Positions 43,092 through 52,035 of a DNA stretch of 64,000 nucleotides are shown one piece after another. The DNA is from an uncultured Acidimicrobiales bacterium (lineage in GTDB: Bacteria; Actinomycetota; Acidimicrobiia; Acidimicrobiales; SZUA-35). The notes under the pieces were generated by a model. The model saw nothing but the letters and a program-made list of their open reading frames with translations. It was not told where the DNA came from and searched no databases. How positions within the stretch are numbered: position 1 is the first letter of the stretch; each line of letters opens with the position of its first letter. The DNA is taken from assembly GCA_937922805.1 (NCBI GenBank), contig CALAJV010000015.1, forward strand, positions 124,001 through 188,000, in the 5' to 3' direction. Made by a program: the position numbers and the translations under genes.

Positions 43092-43997
43092 CTAGATTTG
43101 CACGGTGCCTTGCACACAATCAACTACATGTCCCCCAACCCAGACTGCGCCGTCTGAGTCTTGCGAAATCAAAACCAGGCCGTCTCGTCCGAGCTCCGTG
43201 CCCTGCGACGCCGTGTAGGGGGCGCTAATTCGTCCCGTCGTAAGCAACCATTGGGCGGCCGAGGCATTAAGACTTCCAGTAACTGGATCTTCAACGGTGG
43301 CGCCATCTTTGGGAAAGAAGCTGCGAAGAACTAGACCGGCACCGGGGACGGGCCCTGGGTCATCAGGGGTTGTTAACCCGAGTAGGCCAATATCGTAGGT
43401 AACGGTCTTAGGACTGACCGACAATACTGATGACGGTCCATCGAGTAACAGTCCGACCCAACCAGGGCCGTTGTCGATCCACGCTGCGTCGATCACGGCG
43501 CCAGCCGTAATATCCAGCTGAGACACAATCTCGGCGAGGACATCAGGCTCGACTGGCCCGGAACGAATCATCGGCGGAGCTTTGAATACCAGCTCCCGAG
43601 TGCCGCTACTACCACGAACTTCGATTTCGACTAGACCAGCCTCACACTGTTGAACGACCACTCGGGGGCCGTCGGTTTGGGGCCGATCCGACTGATCAAC
43701 ATTATCGAGCCAAACGTGGCATGTTCCCAACGTCGGGTGTCCGGCAAATGGAAGCTCGCCCATGGGTGTGAAGATTCGTACCAGATAATCAGCTCCAGGC
43801 TCAGTTGCCGGCAACAAGAAGGTTGTTTCCGACAAATTTGTCCAGTTGGCGAACTGCTGCATCTGCTCGGTCGACGGGCCAACCTGGCCCGTTGCTGGGT
43901 TCGGTTGCTCCTCGACAATGACAACGGCGAGTGGGTTGCCTTCGAAACGATCTCGGGCGAAAACATCAACTTGGCAGAATCGGTGCTCCATGGACAC
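43092..43997 (-). CDS. PhzF-family isomerase-like protein
   Basis: A 301-residue protein of the PhzF/DapF-like fold. The start VDVFARDRFEGNPLAVVIVE is the family opening, and the active-site Glu is in FANWTNLSETTFLLPA. ELPFAGHPTLGTCHVWLDN and GATVEDPVTGSLNASAAQWL are the other conserved blocks. Members isomerise small molecules; phenazine synthesis is not implied, as no other phz genes are nearby. It is downstream of the TauD-like gene on the same strand (24 bp gap). Confidence 0.88.
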   Translation of the reverse strand: MSMEHRFCQVDVFARDRFEGNPLAVVIVEEQPNPATGQVGPSTEQMQQFANWTNLSETTFLLPATEPGADYLVRIFTPMGELPFAGHPTLGTCHVWLDNVDQSDRPQTDGPRVVVQQCEAGLVEIEVRGSSGTRELVFKAPPMIRSGPVEPDVLAEIVSQLDITAGAVIDAAWIDNGPGWVGLLLDGPSSVLSVSPKTVTYDIGLLGLTTPDDPGPVPGAGLVLRSFFPKDGATVEDPVTGSLNASAAQWLLTTGRISAPYTASQGTELGRDGLVLISQDSDGAVWVGGHVVDCVQGTVQI

Positions 43998-44021
43998 AAG
44001 CTACGGTAATAATCGCTCGGC

Positions 44022-45158
44022 TCAACACCCGTTGGGGTCAATGGGCAGACACAAATCGGCTCCTGGAGTTCGGATTCCGCCTCGGGCGCCGATTTCGATT
44101 GTTCCGTATCGTTGTTTGAAACACGCTGGCAGCGGGCGATCACCCGGCAGCGACATCCACGTTCGCAACAGGTGCCGACGTTGGGCCGGGTTTTCGTGAT
44201 CAACGAATTCAGTTCGATCATGGAGCAGCGAGTGGTTGTGAACGAATTGCATATCGCCGCGCTCGAAATCCATAGCGAAATGCATGTCCGGCTCATTCAT
44301 GATTTCATCAAACAAATCGAGCGCTTCGACCGTCGTTTTACTTGTCGGTGGCGCCTCCGGAAACCGTTGAGCTGAGTCGATGTATTGCCGCTGATAGAGA
44401 ACCGTTAGATGCTGTTCAAACCAAGAAAGCACCGGAATTTCGAACCAGGGCCGCTCCCCTTCTGGCACCTCTCCCCGACGATCAGTCGCTATCGGGGAAA
44501 ATAAGGGGGCCGCTAGCTCGGGCCGTCGCCGCTTGAACTCCTCGTAAACGGCTTCGACGCTCACCAACATCGACCTTCCCCCCTCCAACGCGGTGTTGAT
44601 GCACATCAAACCAACCGCGTCGGTTGAGTCAGTGTGAAACGTCTGTCGCCTATTGGTTTGGTAAATTCGATTCTTCGGATCTCGTATATCTGCGCCGACA
44701 TCACGAACGTGCCCAAGCAAGTGCCCTTGGGCGTTCTGAGACCGAAGCGACCCTACGAGGGCGCTGAAAAGTGCGAACGACTTCGCTGCGTGTCGATACC
44801 CAACTTCATTAGTCGGGAAACCCGTTGCCACGACGAAACCCAAACCGGTGATCAACGCTGTTCGCACGTGCGCAACCATCTGTGCGAGTTCAACGTAGTG
44901 ATCACTGACGTGGCTCGACCCCGAGCCCGAACGGAGGGACGACAAGGTCATACCGGACGCTAGAGCATCAGGATCTTGGAAGTCCACGATCGAGCAAAGT
45001 TGAAGGAGCGATTCTACTGCATCCGGAGGCCACGAGATCTGCCACCCTCGGCCGCTGTCATCAAGGTCGCTACCTTTCCAGCAAGCAGCAGACATCTGAG
45101 AGTCGTCACTCGGCCTACCAGGAACACCGTTACCTATATCTTCGATGCCTCGACTCAC
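44022..45158 (-). CDS. TauD/TfdA-family Fe(II)/2-oxoglutarate dioxygenase
   Basis: A 378-residue protein with a jelly-roll dioxygenase pattern. The metal-binding HxD is in TFHTDSTDAVGLMCI. The distal His and the 2-oxoglutarate-binding Arg are in PAQRRHLLRTWMSLPGDRP. FVHNHSLLHDRTEFVDHENP is the conserved block before them. The substrate is unknown. The last ~22 residues (ARGGIRTPGADLCLP and beyond) look unlike the domain and resemble translated tRNA-like DNA. The first ~20 residues are also doubtful; a later Met (MSAACWKG) may be the start. Confidence 0.8.
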   Translation of the reverse strand: MSRGIEDIGNGVPGRPSDDSQMSAACWKGSDLDDSGRGWQISWPPDAVESLLQLCSIVDFQDPDALASGMTLSSLRSGSGSSHVSDHYVELAQMVAHVRTALITGLGFVVATGFPTNEVGYRHAAKSFALFSALVGSLRSQNAQGHLLGHVRDVGADIRDPKNRIYQTNRRQTFHTDSTDAVGLMCINTALEGGRSMLVSVEAVYEEFKRRRPELAAPLFSPIATDRRGEVPEGERPWFEIPVLSWFEQHLTVLYQRQYIDSAQRFPEAPPTSKTTVEALDLFDEIMNEPDMHFAMDFERGDMQFVHNHSLLHDRTEFVDHENPAQRRHLLRTWMSLPGDRPLPACFKQRYGTIEIGARGGIRTPGADLCLPIDPNGC

Positions 45159-45208
45159 CGTTTGTTGCTCCTACTCTCAGACCAGCTAGCTTTACCTAGA
45201 CTAGGAGC

Positions 45209-45661
45209 GTGGAACTCTCCTTGTTCGAGCAAGTGTCAGACCTTGTCCGTGCTATGGCGCCGGATGAGTTCGGCGAGTTGCGGATCCGACCTAATCGGCG
45301 AGGTCTCAAGCTGTGGTTCGGACCAGAAAAACCACCGAGAGAGCACTACGAAGCCCAGCTCCTACCTCGCCGCTATGTCGATGGTGAGCAGGGTCACGCT
45401 ATCGAGATTGGGTTTCACGCTGAAAATCCTGAGCCAGCGAAAAACCAGGCCACAATCGATCATCTTCAAACTACTGAAAAGAAGTGGCGTGAGCTGATCG
45501 GGCCGGAGGCCGAAGTCGGCGTCTTTTACGGTGCCGACGACTGGCGCCGCATCTCAGAAGCTTGGCTCGACGAAGATCTGGACGAGCCAGAATTACCGTT
45601 TGAGATCGCAAGCCGAGTTATCGACTACGTCTCCGCCATCGAACCGGCCCGAGCCCGATAA
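45209..45661 (+). CDS. Conserved hypothetical protein
   Basis: A 150-residue soluble protein beginning with GTG (ELSLFEQVSDLVRAM). It has no membrane segment or signal peptide. The central part GLKLWFGPEKPPREHYEAQL and the EIGFHAENPEPAKNQATIDH stretch, then ELIGPEAEVGVFYGADDW, suggest a compact alpha/beta protein. It resembles proteins seen in actinobacteria without assigned function. It is divergent from the TauD-like gene and convergent with the decarboxylase. Confidence 0.75.
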   Translation: MELSLFEQVSDLVRAMAPDEFGELRIRPNRRGLKLWFGPEKPPREHYEAQLLPRRYVDGEQGHAIEIGFHAENPEPAKNQATIDHLQTTEKKWRELIGPEAEVGVFYGADDWRRISEAWLDEDLDEPELPFEIASRVIDYVSAIEPARAR

Positions 45662-45684
45662 GCCCACGTCGGTTCTCGAACGCG

Positions 45685-47043
45685 CTACTTGAGCGCGTCG
45701 ATTATTAGATCGATATCTTCGACTGTGGTCTTCGGATTAACGAAACAGAACCGGAAAACTGGTTTGCCATCGTGTCGGGATGGCACGACGAACGCAGTAC
45801 CTGCTTGCATCATCGCCTCTGTCCACGCTTGATATTGAGCCGCATCCCAGCCGATTCGCTCGAACACTACGATGCTCAGCTGCGGTTCCCAAACCAGTGC
45901 TAGGTGCTCAGCCTCTTCTACTCGTGCGCCAGCCGCAGCGGCCAGGTCTAGTGTTACCTGAACTGCATCGGCGTAAGCGTCGGTCCCATGCGTGGCCAGC
46001 GAAAACCAAAACGGCAAACCGCGGGCCCGTCGAGTTAGGTGAATGGCAAAGTCGCTCGGATTCCAGTCCCCATAGGCGTCGAGGAACTCAAGATACCCGG
46101 CGTGTTGGGCATGGACAGCCCGAGCCTGATCTGGGTCGCGCCACAACAACGCACAACAGTCAAATGGGGCAAACAGCCACTTATGAGGATCGATGATCAC
46201 TGAATCAGCAAACTCGATCCCATCAAAACTCGGCCGAGCGGACGGAGCGGCCAATCCCGCTCCCCCGTAGGCGGCGTCTACATGGAAAAACACATCACGA
46301 TCTCGGCAGAGTTTTCCAATTGAAGCCAAGTCATCAATAACTCCGAGGTTCGTCGTGCCAGCAGTAGCGATCACGCCAGCCACTCGATCACCGTGCTGGG
46401 CCAAAGCGGCGGCGACCAAAGGACCAGTCAATCGACGATCGGGGCCAGTCTCGACTTTGATAACGTCGGCGTCCATCACCGCTGCCGCTGATGGAACCGA
46501 CGAATGAGCGGTGGCCGACACGATAAAGGCCCACCGATCCGGTCGGTCTTTTCCGGCATCAGCCAACTTCTTCTCGGCGGCGCCGCGAGCGGCTACTAAG
46601 GCTGACAGGTTGCCAATTGTTCCGCCCGGAACGAAAACCCCGCCGCTAGATTTTGGCATCCCACAAAGGTCGGTCAGCCATCGCAACGCCTCATTCTCTG
46701 CGTGTACAGCGCCTGCGCCCTCTATCCAAGAACCGCCGTAAATCGAAAAGGCACCGACAACAAGGTCGAATAGAACTGCCGCTTCGGTAGGGGCCGCTGG
46801 GACAAACGATAAGTAGCGGGTGTAGTCCACCGACAAACACGCCGGGGCCAACACTTCAGAGAACAACCTAAGAGCCTGCTCACCACCGATACCGGTAGAG
46901 GTAACGGTTGGCCCACAGATTTCGGTCAGCTCAGCTTCAGTCCGAGGGTGGTCGAGCGGGATCGGGTCAAGCCTGGTTCGCCACCTTGCGTACGACACGA
47001 TGTCATCAGCAAGCTTCTCGGTTTCGGCGGTGTATTCGTGCAT
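45685..47043 (-). CDS. PLP-dependent group II amino-acid decarboxylase
   Basis: A 452-residue fold-type I decarboxylase of the aromatic-L-amino-acid/glutamate class. The segment GGVFVPGGTIGNLSALVAAR, the HVDAAYGGAGL motif (Asp contacts the PLP nitrogen) and SVIIDPHKWLFAPFDCCALL with the PLP lysine at about residue 288 are diagnostic. Near the C-terminus, PSRHDGKPVFRFCFVNPKTT fits the family. The natural substrate (Tyr, Trp, Dopa or other) cannot be read out. It shares strand with the binding-protein gene upstream (22 bp gap) and may belong to the same unit; a role in amine formation would fit a polyamine-type binding protein, by inference only. Confidence 0.88.
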   Translation of the reverse strand: MHEYTAETEKLADDIVSYARWRTRLDPIPLDHPRTEAELTEICGPTVTSTGIGGEQALRLFSEVLAPACLSVDYTRYLSFVPAAPTEAAVLFDLVVGAFSIYGGSWIEGAGAVHAENEALRWLTDLCGMPKSSGGVFVPGGTIGNLSALVAARGAAEKKLADAGKDRPDRWAFIVSATAHSSVPSAAAVMDADVIKVETGPDRRLTGPLVAAALAQHGDRVAGVIATAGTTNLGVIDDLASIGKLCRDRDVFFHVDAAYGGAGLAAPSARPSFDGIEFADSVIIDPHKWLFAPFDCCALLWRDPDQARAVHAQHAGYLEFLDAYGDWNPSDFAIHLTRRARGLPFWFSLATHGTDAYADAVQVTLDLAAAAGARVEEAEHLALVWEPQLSIVVFERIGWDAAQYQAWTEAMMQAGTAFVVPSRHDGKPVFRFCFVNPKTTVEDIDLIIDALK

Positions 47044-47065
47044 CGATTCTATTCCACTCGTGTCG

Positions 47066-48265
47066 TTACTCTTCGGGGAAAAGCGGTTCGATCAAGGCCG
47101 AGAACTCGGCATCAAGGTCGGTTTCCTCTTGCAGCGATAGTCCGCCCCAAGTGAACAGCCGGGAGCGATTCGACTCATCGGGAAACAGGAGCGGATCATT
47201 GGCTAGATCGGAGAGTCCTTGTGATCTCAGCTCGTCTTGGACGCCCAAGACCGGCGAGATGTATCCAACGAACGCAGTTATTCTCGCTGCGTTGACCGGG
47301 TCGTACACGTAGTTCATAAACCGTCCGGCAGCGCTAACGTTGCGCGAACCTTTCGGAATGACCATTGTGTCAAACCACTGGACTGCACCTTCATCAGGAA
47401 TCAAGAATTTGAGATCGGGGCGACTCCCAAGCAACAACGCAGTGTCGCCTGACCACGCCATCGCGGCTGCCAACTCGCCGCTACTCAACCGATCAGCGAA
47501 GTCTTCGTAGGTTGCGGTCGTTATTTGGCCCGAACCAACCGCATCAACCAATCGTTCAAGACCAGCCTGCGCCGTTGACAGCGTTGGCCGAGACGGGTCA
47601 TCGCCGTTGGCCAACATTGCCAGGCCAACCGCCTCTCTCATCTCTCCAATTATCCCAACTCGACCGGCGAATGCTGGATCAAACAGATCTTGAACCGAAT
47701 TCAACTCCCGTTCGGTTAGTGCCGGATCGTAGGCAATTCCTGTGATCCCGGCTTGCCACGGCATTTGAAATCGTGACCCACGATCCCAAGCGTTCGTCAT
47801 GTAGGCCGAGTCGAGATTGGCATGATTCGGAATCAGCTCGATGGGAAGCGGCTCGGCATTGCCGCCGGCGATCATCTCGGCCGCCCGCCAGTTGGTTGGG
47901 ACAACGATGTCGTACAGCGGAGGCGACTGGTTAATCGCGTTGTCAACGATCAGCTGAAATCCATCAATGTTGTCAGCGTATTCGGCGACGTATTCGACGT
48001 CGATACCGAGCGACGCACGAAGATCTTCGATAGTGCTCCCAGATCCATTCGATGGCTCATCGATATAGTCGGGCCAGTTCAACATGGTTAGCTGGTTTGA
48101 ACCGCCAAGATCATACGATGCTGGTGACCCTGCCGACGTGCCACAGCTGGCCAGGCCAACGGCACCGAGGCCCAGCAAAAAAGTTCGACGACTAACCGGG
48201 CTAAGCGCCTGATCGATCGACAGCGAGCTTGCCGCCGCTGACTTCGATTTCCTAGATCGACTCAC
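47066..48265 (-). CDS. Polyamine-type ABC substrate-binding lipoprotein
   Basis: A 399-residue PotD/family-1-like periplasmic binding protein. The start is the GTG at 48265: it has AGGGGAG 5 nt upstream and overlaps the upstream stop as GTGA. A Tat-style signal (SRRTFLLGLGAVGLASC) ends in a lipobox Cys near residue 41. The PotD pattern is clear: LTMLNWPDYIDEP, LYDIVVPTNWRAAEMIAGG, WQAGITGIAYDPALTEREL, and SGELAAAMAWSGDTALLL. Ligands of the family are spermidine or putrescine; this protein may bind another amine. No permease or ATPase gene is adjacent. Confidence 0.85.
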   Translation of the reverse strand: MSRSRKSKSAAASSLSIDQALSPVSRRTFLLGLGAVGLASCGTSAGSPASYDLGGSNQLTMLNWPDYIDEPSNGSGSTIEDLRASLGIDVEYVAEYADNIDGFQLIVDNAINQSPPLYDIVVPTNWRAAEMIAGGNAEPLPIELIPNHANLDSAYMTNAWDRGSRFQMPWQAGITGIAYDPALTERELNSVQDLFDPAFAGRVGIIGEMREAVGLAMLANGDDPSRPTLSTAQAGLERLVDAVGSGQITTATYEDFADRLSSGELAAAMAWSGDTALLLGSRPDLKFLIPDEGAVQWFDTMVIPKGSRNVSAAGRFMNYVYDPVNAARITAFVGYISPVLGVQDELRSQGLSDLANDPLLFPDESNRSRLFTWGGLSLQEETDLDAEFSALIEPLFPEE

Positions 48266-49605
48266 TGATACTCCCCTAGCCGTCGTTGAACTCCCAAGAT
48301 CGTGCCCAGCGCGGCCAGAATGGGCAGTATGATCGTGGCGAAGGGAACGAACCAAAGTGAATCAGAAGCGGCAGCTACGCCAGAGTTGAACTGAGCTCGG
48401 TTGTCGGACAACACACTTTCTATCGCTGTGTTCAGTCCGTTGAAGTTAGAAAGACCTTCTCCTTCGAACAGCTCAATTGCAGCGGCTTGATTCGACCCTG
48501 ACGATGCTGCGATAGACTCAACCGACGTTCGGTATCGACTCAACCTTGCTTCCAGCAAGTCGACGGCTGCAACTTCACGATCGGACTCGTCGAGCACCGC
48601 TCGGTTTCTGATCCGAGCCACGTCCTCATCGATCTGGAGTAGCGCCTCTGCGGTTTCAGCTCGACCGTTGCCGAGAAGCCCGATGCCTAGATCGGACTGC
48701 AGGTCAAACACTGAAGACTGAAGATTCGATGTAGCGACAATCGAGTCGTAGCCGCCCGACTCAGCGTTTGAGAGCGCAACCTGACGAACGAGTAGTCCTC
48801 GGCCCAACACGATAATCGTCGCAAGTAATGCGACCGTGCCTAAGAGTAAGAACAAGTTGAAGATCCGCCTACTTCGGTTGGCCATACCTACCTGCAGCAG
48901 CACCAGCATCAACAATGCAAGCAAACCAACGAGAACTGCAGCGATACCGAGATAATTACCTTCGGTTGAATCGCGGGCGAATCCTTCTTGAGCCCGATCG
49001 GTCACGATGCTAAGCGAGGGCGCAATTTCAACTCGGTTCAGATCCAACGCGGCTTGCAGCGCTCGGTCAGCGTTGTCCTGGCCGACTTGGCTTCTAACTC
49101 GGGCCGTCTCAACTTGACCGCTGTAGTCAACAAGGCCGACTGCGACATTCTGCAGTTCAGCGTGCGATTCCTCATCGGCTCCGATTAGGCTGGCCACCTG
49201 CTCGGTTTGGCGCGATGACCGACTGAGAGCGGCCGAGTATAAGTTTCGAAGGCCGCGATCTTCGACCCCAGTTTGACCGGACAGAAACACTGCGGTCGCT
49301 GCTGCGTCCGCCTCGGCGACGCTTGAAGATAAGTCTTGCACCGCTATTAGCGATGGTGCGGTACTATTTTCCAGCCGCTGAGATGCTGATCTCGTGACCA
49401 AGGCTGCGGCCGTCGCCACTGCGGCGAAAACCAAGGTCAACACCACAGTGATGACTGCCATTGTTCGATACCAACTTGGAGTGGTCCGACCATCGGCAAC
49501 AACGTTGCGCTGATCCGGCGCCGGCCCAAACGGCGATTGAGTTTGCGAGCCAACAACTGCGTTTGACGTTGGCGCAACAGGTGGCGGAGCGGTGGGCGTT
49601 GCCAT
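48262..49605 (-). CDS. Four-TM membrane protein with helical sensor-like domains (GlnX-like topology)
   Basis: A 447-residue protein from the ATG at 49605 (GGGAG 4 nt upstream). A Pro/Thr-rich cytoplasmic N-terminus precedes TM1 (MAVITVVLTLVFAAVATAAA), an external helical domain of ~150 residues, TM2 (LGIAAVLVGLLALLMLVLLQ), TM3 (LFLLLGTVALLATIIVLG), a second helical domain, and TM4 (FVPFATIILPILAALGTIL) with a short tail. The two external domains resemble each other in spacing. The layout recalls mycobacterial GlnX, which passes a signal from the lipoprotein GlnH to kinase PknG; here the binding-protein gene overlaps it by 4 bp (GTGA). No PknG is seen. The GlnX comparison is inference from topology and position. 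Confidence 0.65.
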   Translation of the reverse strand: MATPTAPPPVAPTSNAVVGSQTQSPFGPAPDQRNVVADGRTTPSWYRTMAVITVVLTLVFAAVATAAALVTRSASQRLENSTAPSLIAVQDLSSSVAEADAAATAVFLSGQTGVEDRGLRNLYSAALSRSSRQTEQVASLIGADEESHAELQNVAVGLVDYSGQVETARVRSQVGQDNADRALQAALDLNRVEIAPSLSIVTDRAQEGFARDSTEGNYLGIAAVLVGLLALLMLVLLQVGMANRSRRIFNLFLLLGTVALLATIIVLGRGLLVRQVALSNAESGGYDSIVATSNLQSSVFDLQSDLGIGLLGNGRAETAEALLQIDEDVARIRNRAVLDESDREVAAVDLLEARLSRYRTSVESIAASSGSNQAAAIELFEGEGLSNFNGLNTAIESVLSDNRAQFNSGVAAASDSLWFVPFATIILPILAALGTILGVQRRLGEYQ

Positions 49606-49939
49606 TATGCTCCCGCCTGCCGATAACACTCAACGAGAGAGTTCCCAATCATTACTGTTTTGGCCACTCAGGTATCTTAGTGATAGATGAGCATGAATTG
49701 GACGCGTTGAGGGGACCTGGCTCGCTCAAGCCCACGGCGGAATTGGATCACGAGCCGGGATTGGCTCGGTAGGAACGAAATAGGTACATGGCTCCAGATA
49801 GTGACAGTATGGATAAGGACTCGGTGCAACGCAGCCGAAGCAGAAACCGAAGCACGACCAGCCCACAGACGGTCGAGCCTCAAACCCAAATAGTGATATC
49901 CGAATAGTGACACCTGAGAAAGACAACAAGGACTAACCC
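49606..49939. other. Divergent intergenic region with a possible 39-codon frame
   Basis: This 334-bp gap separates the GlnX-like gene and the acyl-CoA dehydrogenase gene. A frame from ATG 49788 to 49907 encodes 39 polar residues (MAPDSDSMDKDSVQRSRSRN and more). It has no convincing ribosome-binding site and may be chance. Nothing else is recognised. Confidence 0.35.
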
Positions 49940-51208
49940 ATGCCAGTGAACCCGCTAAACACCGACGACTTCGGCGGCGAACTCCATCAGCTCGCCATGT
50001 CTGATTCTGCCCGCCCATTTCTCGAAAAGGTCCGGACCTTTATCGCTGAAGAGGTTGAGCCAATGTCAGTCGAGTTCCACAAGCTCGAAGAGAATAAAAC
50101 GGACCGCTGGAGCTACGCACCAGGGCAACTTGAGCTGTTGGAAGAATCAAAGTCGAAGGCCAAAGCGAACGGTCTCTGGAATTTCTTCCTCCCTGATTCC
50201 GAAGTTGGAGGCCTGTCTAACCTTGACTACGCCTACATAGCGGCCGAGCTCGGCAAAAACCGTTTGGCCTCCGAGAGCCTCAACTGTTCGGCTCCCGATA
50301 CCGGCAATATGGAAGTCCTCGAACGAGTCGGCACGCCGGAACAGAAAAAGGAGTGGCTCGAACCTCTTCTTGCCGGAGAGATTCGATCGGCCTTCGCTAT
50401 GACCGAACCAGCTTTGCCGTCGTCGGACGCTAAGAACGTGTCGATGTCGGCGGTAGCCGACGGTGAAGAGTACGTTCTGAACGGCGAGAAGTACTACATC
50501 TCGGGAGCTGGCGACCCTCGGTGCAAGATCATGATCACCATGGTCAAAACCAACCCAGACGCTGCGCCTCATCAGCAACAATCCCAGATTCTGGTTCCGA
50601 TCGACACTCCCGGGGTCGACATTCTCGGGCCGATGCATGTGTTCGGACGAGATGACGCACCCCATGGTCATATGCATATTCGTTTCACTGACGTTCGGGT
50701 ACCAAAGTCGAACTTGTTATTGGGAGAAGGTCGCGGGTTCGAAATTTCACAGTTACGACTCGGGCCTGGCCGAATTCACCATTGCATGCGGTCAATTGGG
50801 GCGGCGGAAAAGGCGCTGCAGTTGATGGTTGAGCGTGGTTTGAACCGTGAAGCCTTCGGCAAGCCATTGGTTGCTCTCGGTGGAAACACCGAGATTATTG
50901 CTCGAGCTCGAATTGAAATCGAGGCAATGCGCCTCATGGTTCTCAAAGCAGCCAAGGCTATGGACTTGATGGGCAACGCCGAAGCAAGAGTATGGGTGAG
51001 CGCGGTGAAAGCCATGGTGCCAGAGCGGACCTGCAAGATCATCGATCAAGCCATCCAGATGCATGGGGCGACCGGTGTCTCGCAGTGGACTCCCCTGGCA
51101 GAAATGTACACCTCGCAGCGAACCCTCCGACTAGCCGACGGCCCAGACGAGGTGCACCACATGGTCGTTGGTCGCGCTGAGATTGCCCGATACTCGGCGA
51201 ACAGGTAG
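49940..51208 (+). CDS. Acyl-CoA dehydrogenase
   Basis: A 422-residue flavoenzyme that introduces a trans-2 double bond into acyl-CoA with electron transfer to ETF. Family marks are the FAMTEPALPSSDAKN and GDPRCKIMITMVKT regions for FAD and substrate contacts, then DAPHGHMHIRFTDVRVPKSN. In the C-terminal helical domain, GPGRIHHCMRSIGAAEKALQ is followed by IDQAIQMHGATGVSQWTPLA, a usual FAD-binding block. The length and N-terminal region (EEVEPMSVEFHKLEE) match the long-chain or ACAD10/11-like group. The active-site base is not obvious by eye. It stands alone, with no beta-oxidation genes next to it. Confidence 0.9.
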   Translation: MPVNPLNTDDFGGELHQLAMSDSARPFLEKVRTFIAEEVEPMSVEFHKLEENKTDRWSYAPGQLELLEESKSKAKANGLWNFFLPDSEVGGLSNLDYAYIAAELGKNRLASESLNCSAPDTGNMEVLERVGTPEQKKEWLEPLLAGEIRSAFAMTEPALPSSDAKNVSMSAVADGEEYVLNGEKYYISGAGDPRCKIMITMVKTNPDAAPHQQQSQILVPIDTPGVDILGPMHVFGRDDAPHGHMHIRFTDVRVPKSNLLLGEGRGFEISQLRLGPGRIHHCMRSIGAAEKALQLMVERGLNREAFGKPLVALGGNTEIIARARIEIEAMRLMVLKAAKAMDLMGNAEARVWVSAVKAMVPERTCKIIDQAIQMHGATGVSQWTPLAEMYTSQRTLRLADGPDEVHHMVVGRAEIARYSANR

Positions 51209-51924
51209 AACCATCGCTCGATTCGCCCAAGCTGAAGCCTGTGTATTGCTAGTGGAAAACCAGTGGACAATCGCAGAGAATCTGGGGACGTGGGAGAAAT
51301 CCTGCGGACAACCCTGGGGATTTCGCGAAAGCTCTTGACCAGTGGCAACCAGTCAAACAGGATATGGATAGTTGGTTGATCGAAGCATGGGATCTGCAAA
51401 GGAACTCGGCACGGCTCGAAGGGAAACCGGAAAGCCAAACTGAATGATCTGAAGTAGTGAAACTGCAGAGCGATACTAATTAGGAAGAAATTCACCGGTC
51501 CGCAGAAGCTAGGACAACGAAAGTTTGATGGGCAGAAGCAAGACCACGTCTCCACCGGTGCAAGCCATTGGGAACGGTCGCCAGAATGTTGTGGCCAAAA
51601 TCCAAACAGTTTGATCGCAGAACTAGTTTCGGCGTTCCAACCGTGAGGATCACTACGTCAGGCGAGTGGACGAGATGTCGGAAACGATGTCAAGCCCACA
51701 AAGCGAACTGCCCGCCAGACCATTTCGGCCGACGGGCAGTGAAGATATCGGTACGAACAGTACACCTGATCAGATCGATATTGGTGGATTTCAAGCCAAT
51801 CTGACGTCGCCTCCAGTCGAATGCGTAAGCAAACGGCCGGGGGCGACGACGCTTTTTGCCACAATCTAGAGAAACGTTGTTTTCTCATCGGTCCTCTCCC
51901 ATTGCAAGAGGTATCCTAGATCTA
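51209..51924. other. 716-bp region without a recognised gene
   Basis: No convincing protein is visible. The part 51230-51560 is purine-rich on the plus strand and unlike flanking coding DNA. On the minus strand it contains GTTGTCCGCAGG, ATTGTCCACTGG and TTTTCCACT, which resemble DnaA boxes (TTGTCCACA) with changes. Around 51705-51740, ACTGCCCG pairs with CGGGCAGT to form an 8-bp stem. A short frame (51666-51869) encodes 67 low-complexity residues. A non-coding RNA or a regulatory region is possible, but no known RNA motif (rnpB, ssrA, ffs, riboswitch) was seen. Confidence 0.4.
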
Positions 51925-52035
51925 ATGGTGGTTAGGGCTCATTTCAGCGGGCTAACGCTCACTCGACGACGTTTTTTGCCATGCCCTGGTGCAGCAGCAA
52001 GTCTTGGACTCCTCATCGAGGGCCGCCTACCGTGA
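51925..52035 (+). CDS. Possible 36-residue reading frame upstream of the OmpA-like gene
   Basis: A frame from ATG 51925 reads MVVRAHFSGLTLTRRRFLPC and ends GLLIEGRLP. Its TGA stop overlaps the GTG start of the OmpA-like gene as GTGA. A TATCCT box lies 7 bp upstream, which would make the mRNA leaderless. It has a TRRRFL stretch followed by Ala/Leu, somewhat like a Tat signal, but with no ribosome-binding site and no homologue in mind it remains tentative. It could be a leader that couples translation. Confidence 0.3.
   Translation: MVVRAHFSGLTLTRRRFLPCPGAAASLGLLIEGRLP

Noticed and set aside
51231..51330. Replication origin at DnaA-box-like sites
   Set aside because: Only two or three imperfect boxes, no dnaA or dnaN nearby and no AT-rich unwinding element.
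51046..51555. 169-codon minus-strand frame overlapping the acyl-CoA dehydrogenase end
   Set aside because: Composition is Cys/Phe/Arg-rich and resembles antisense of a coding region; no family is visible.
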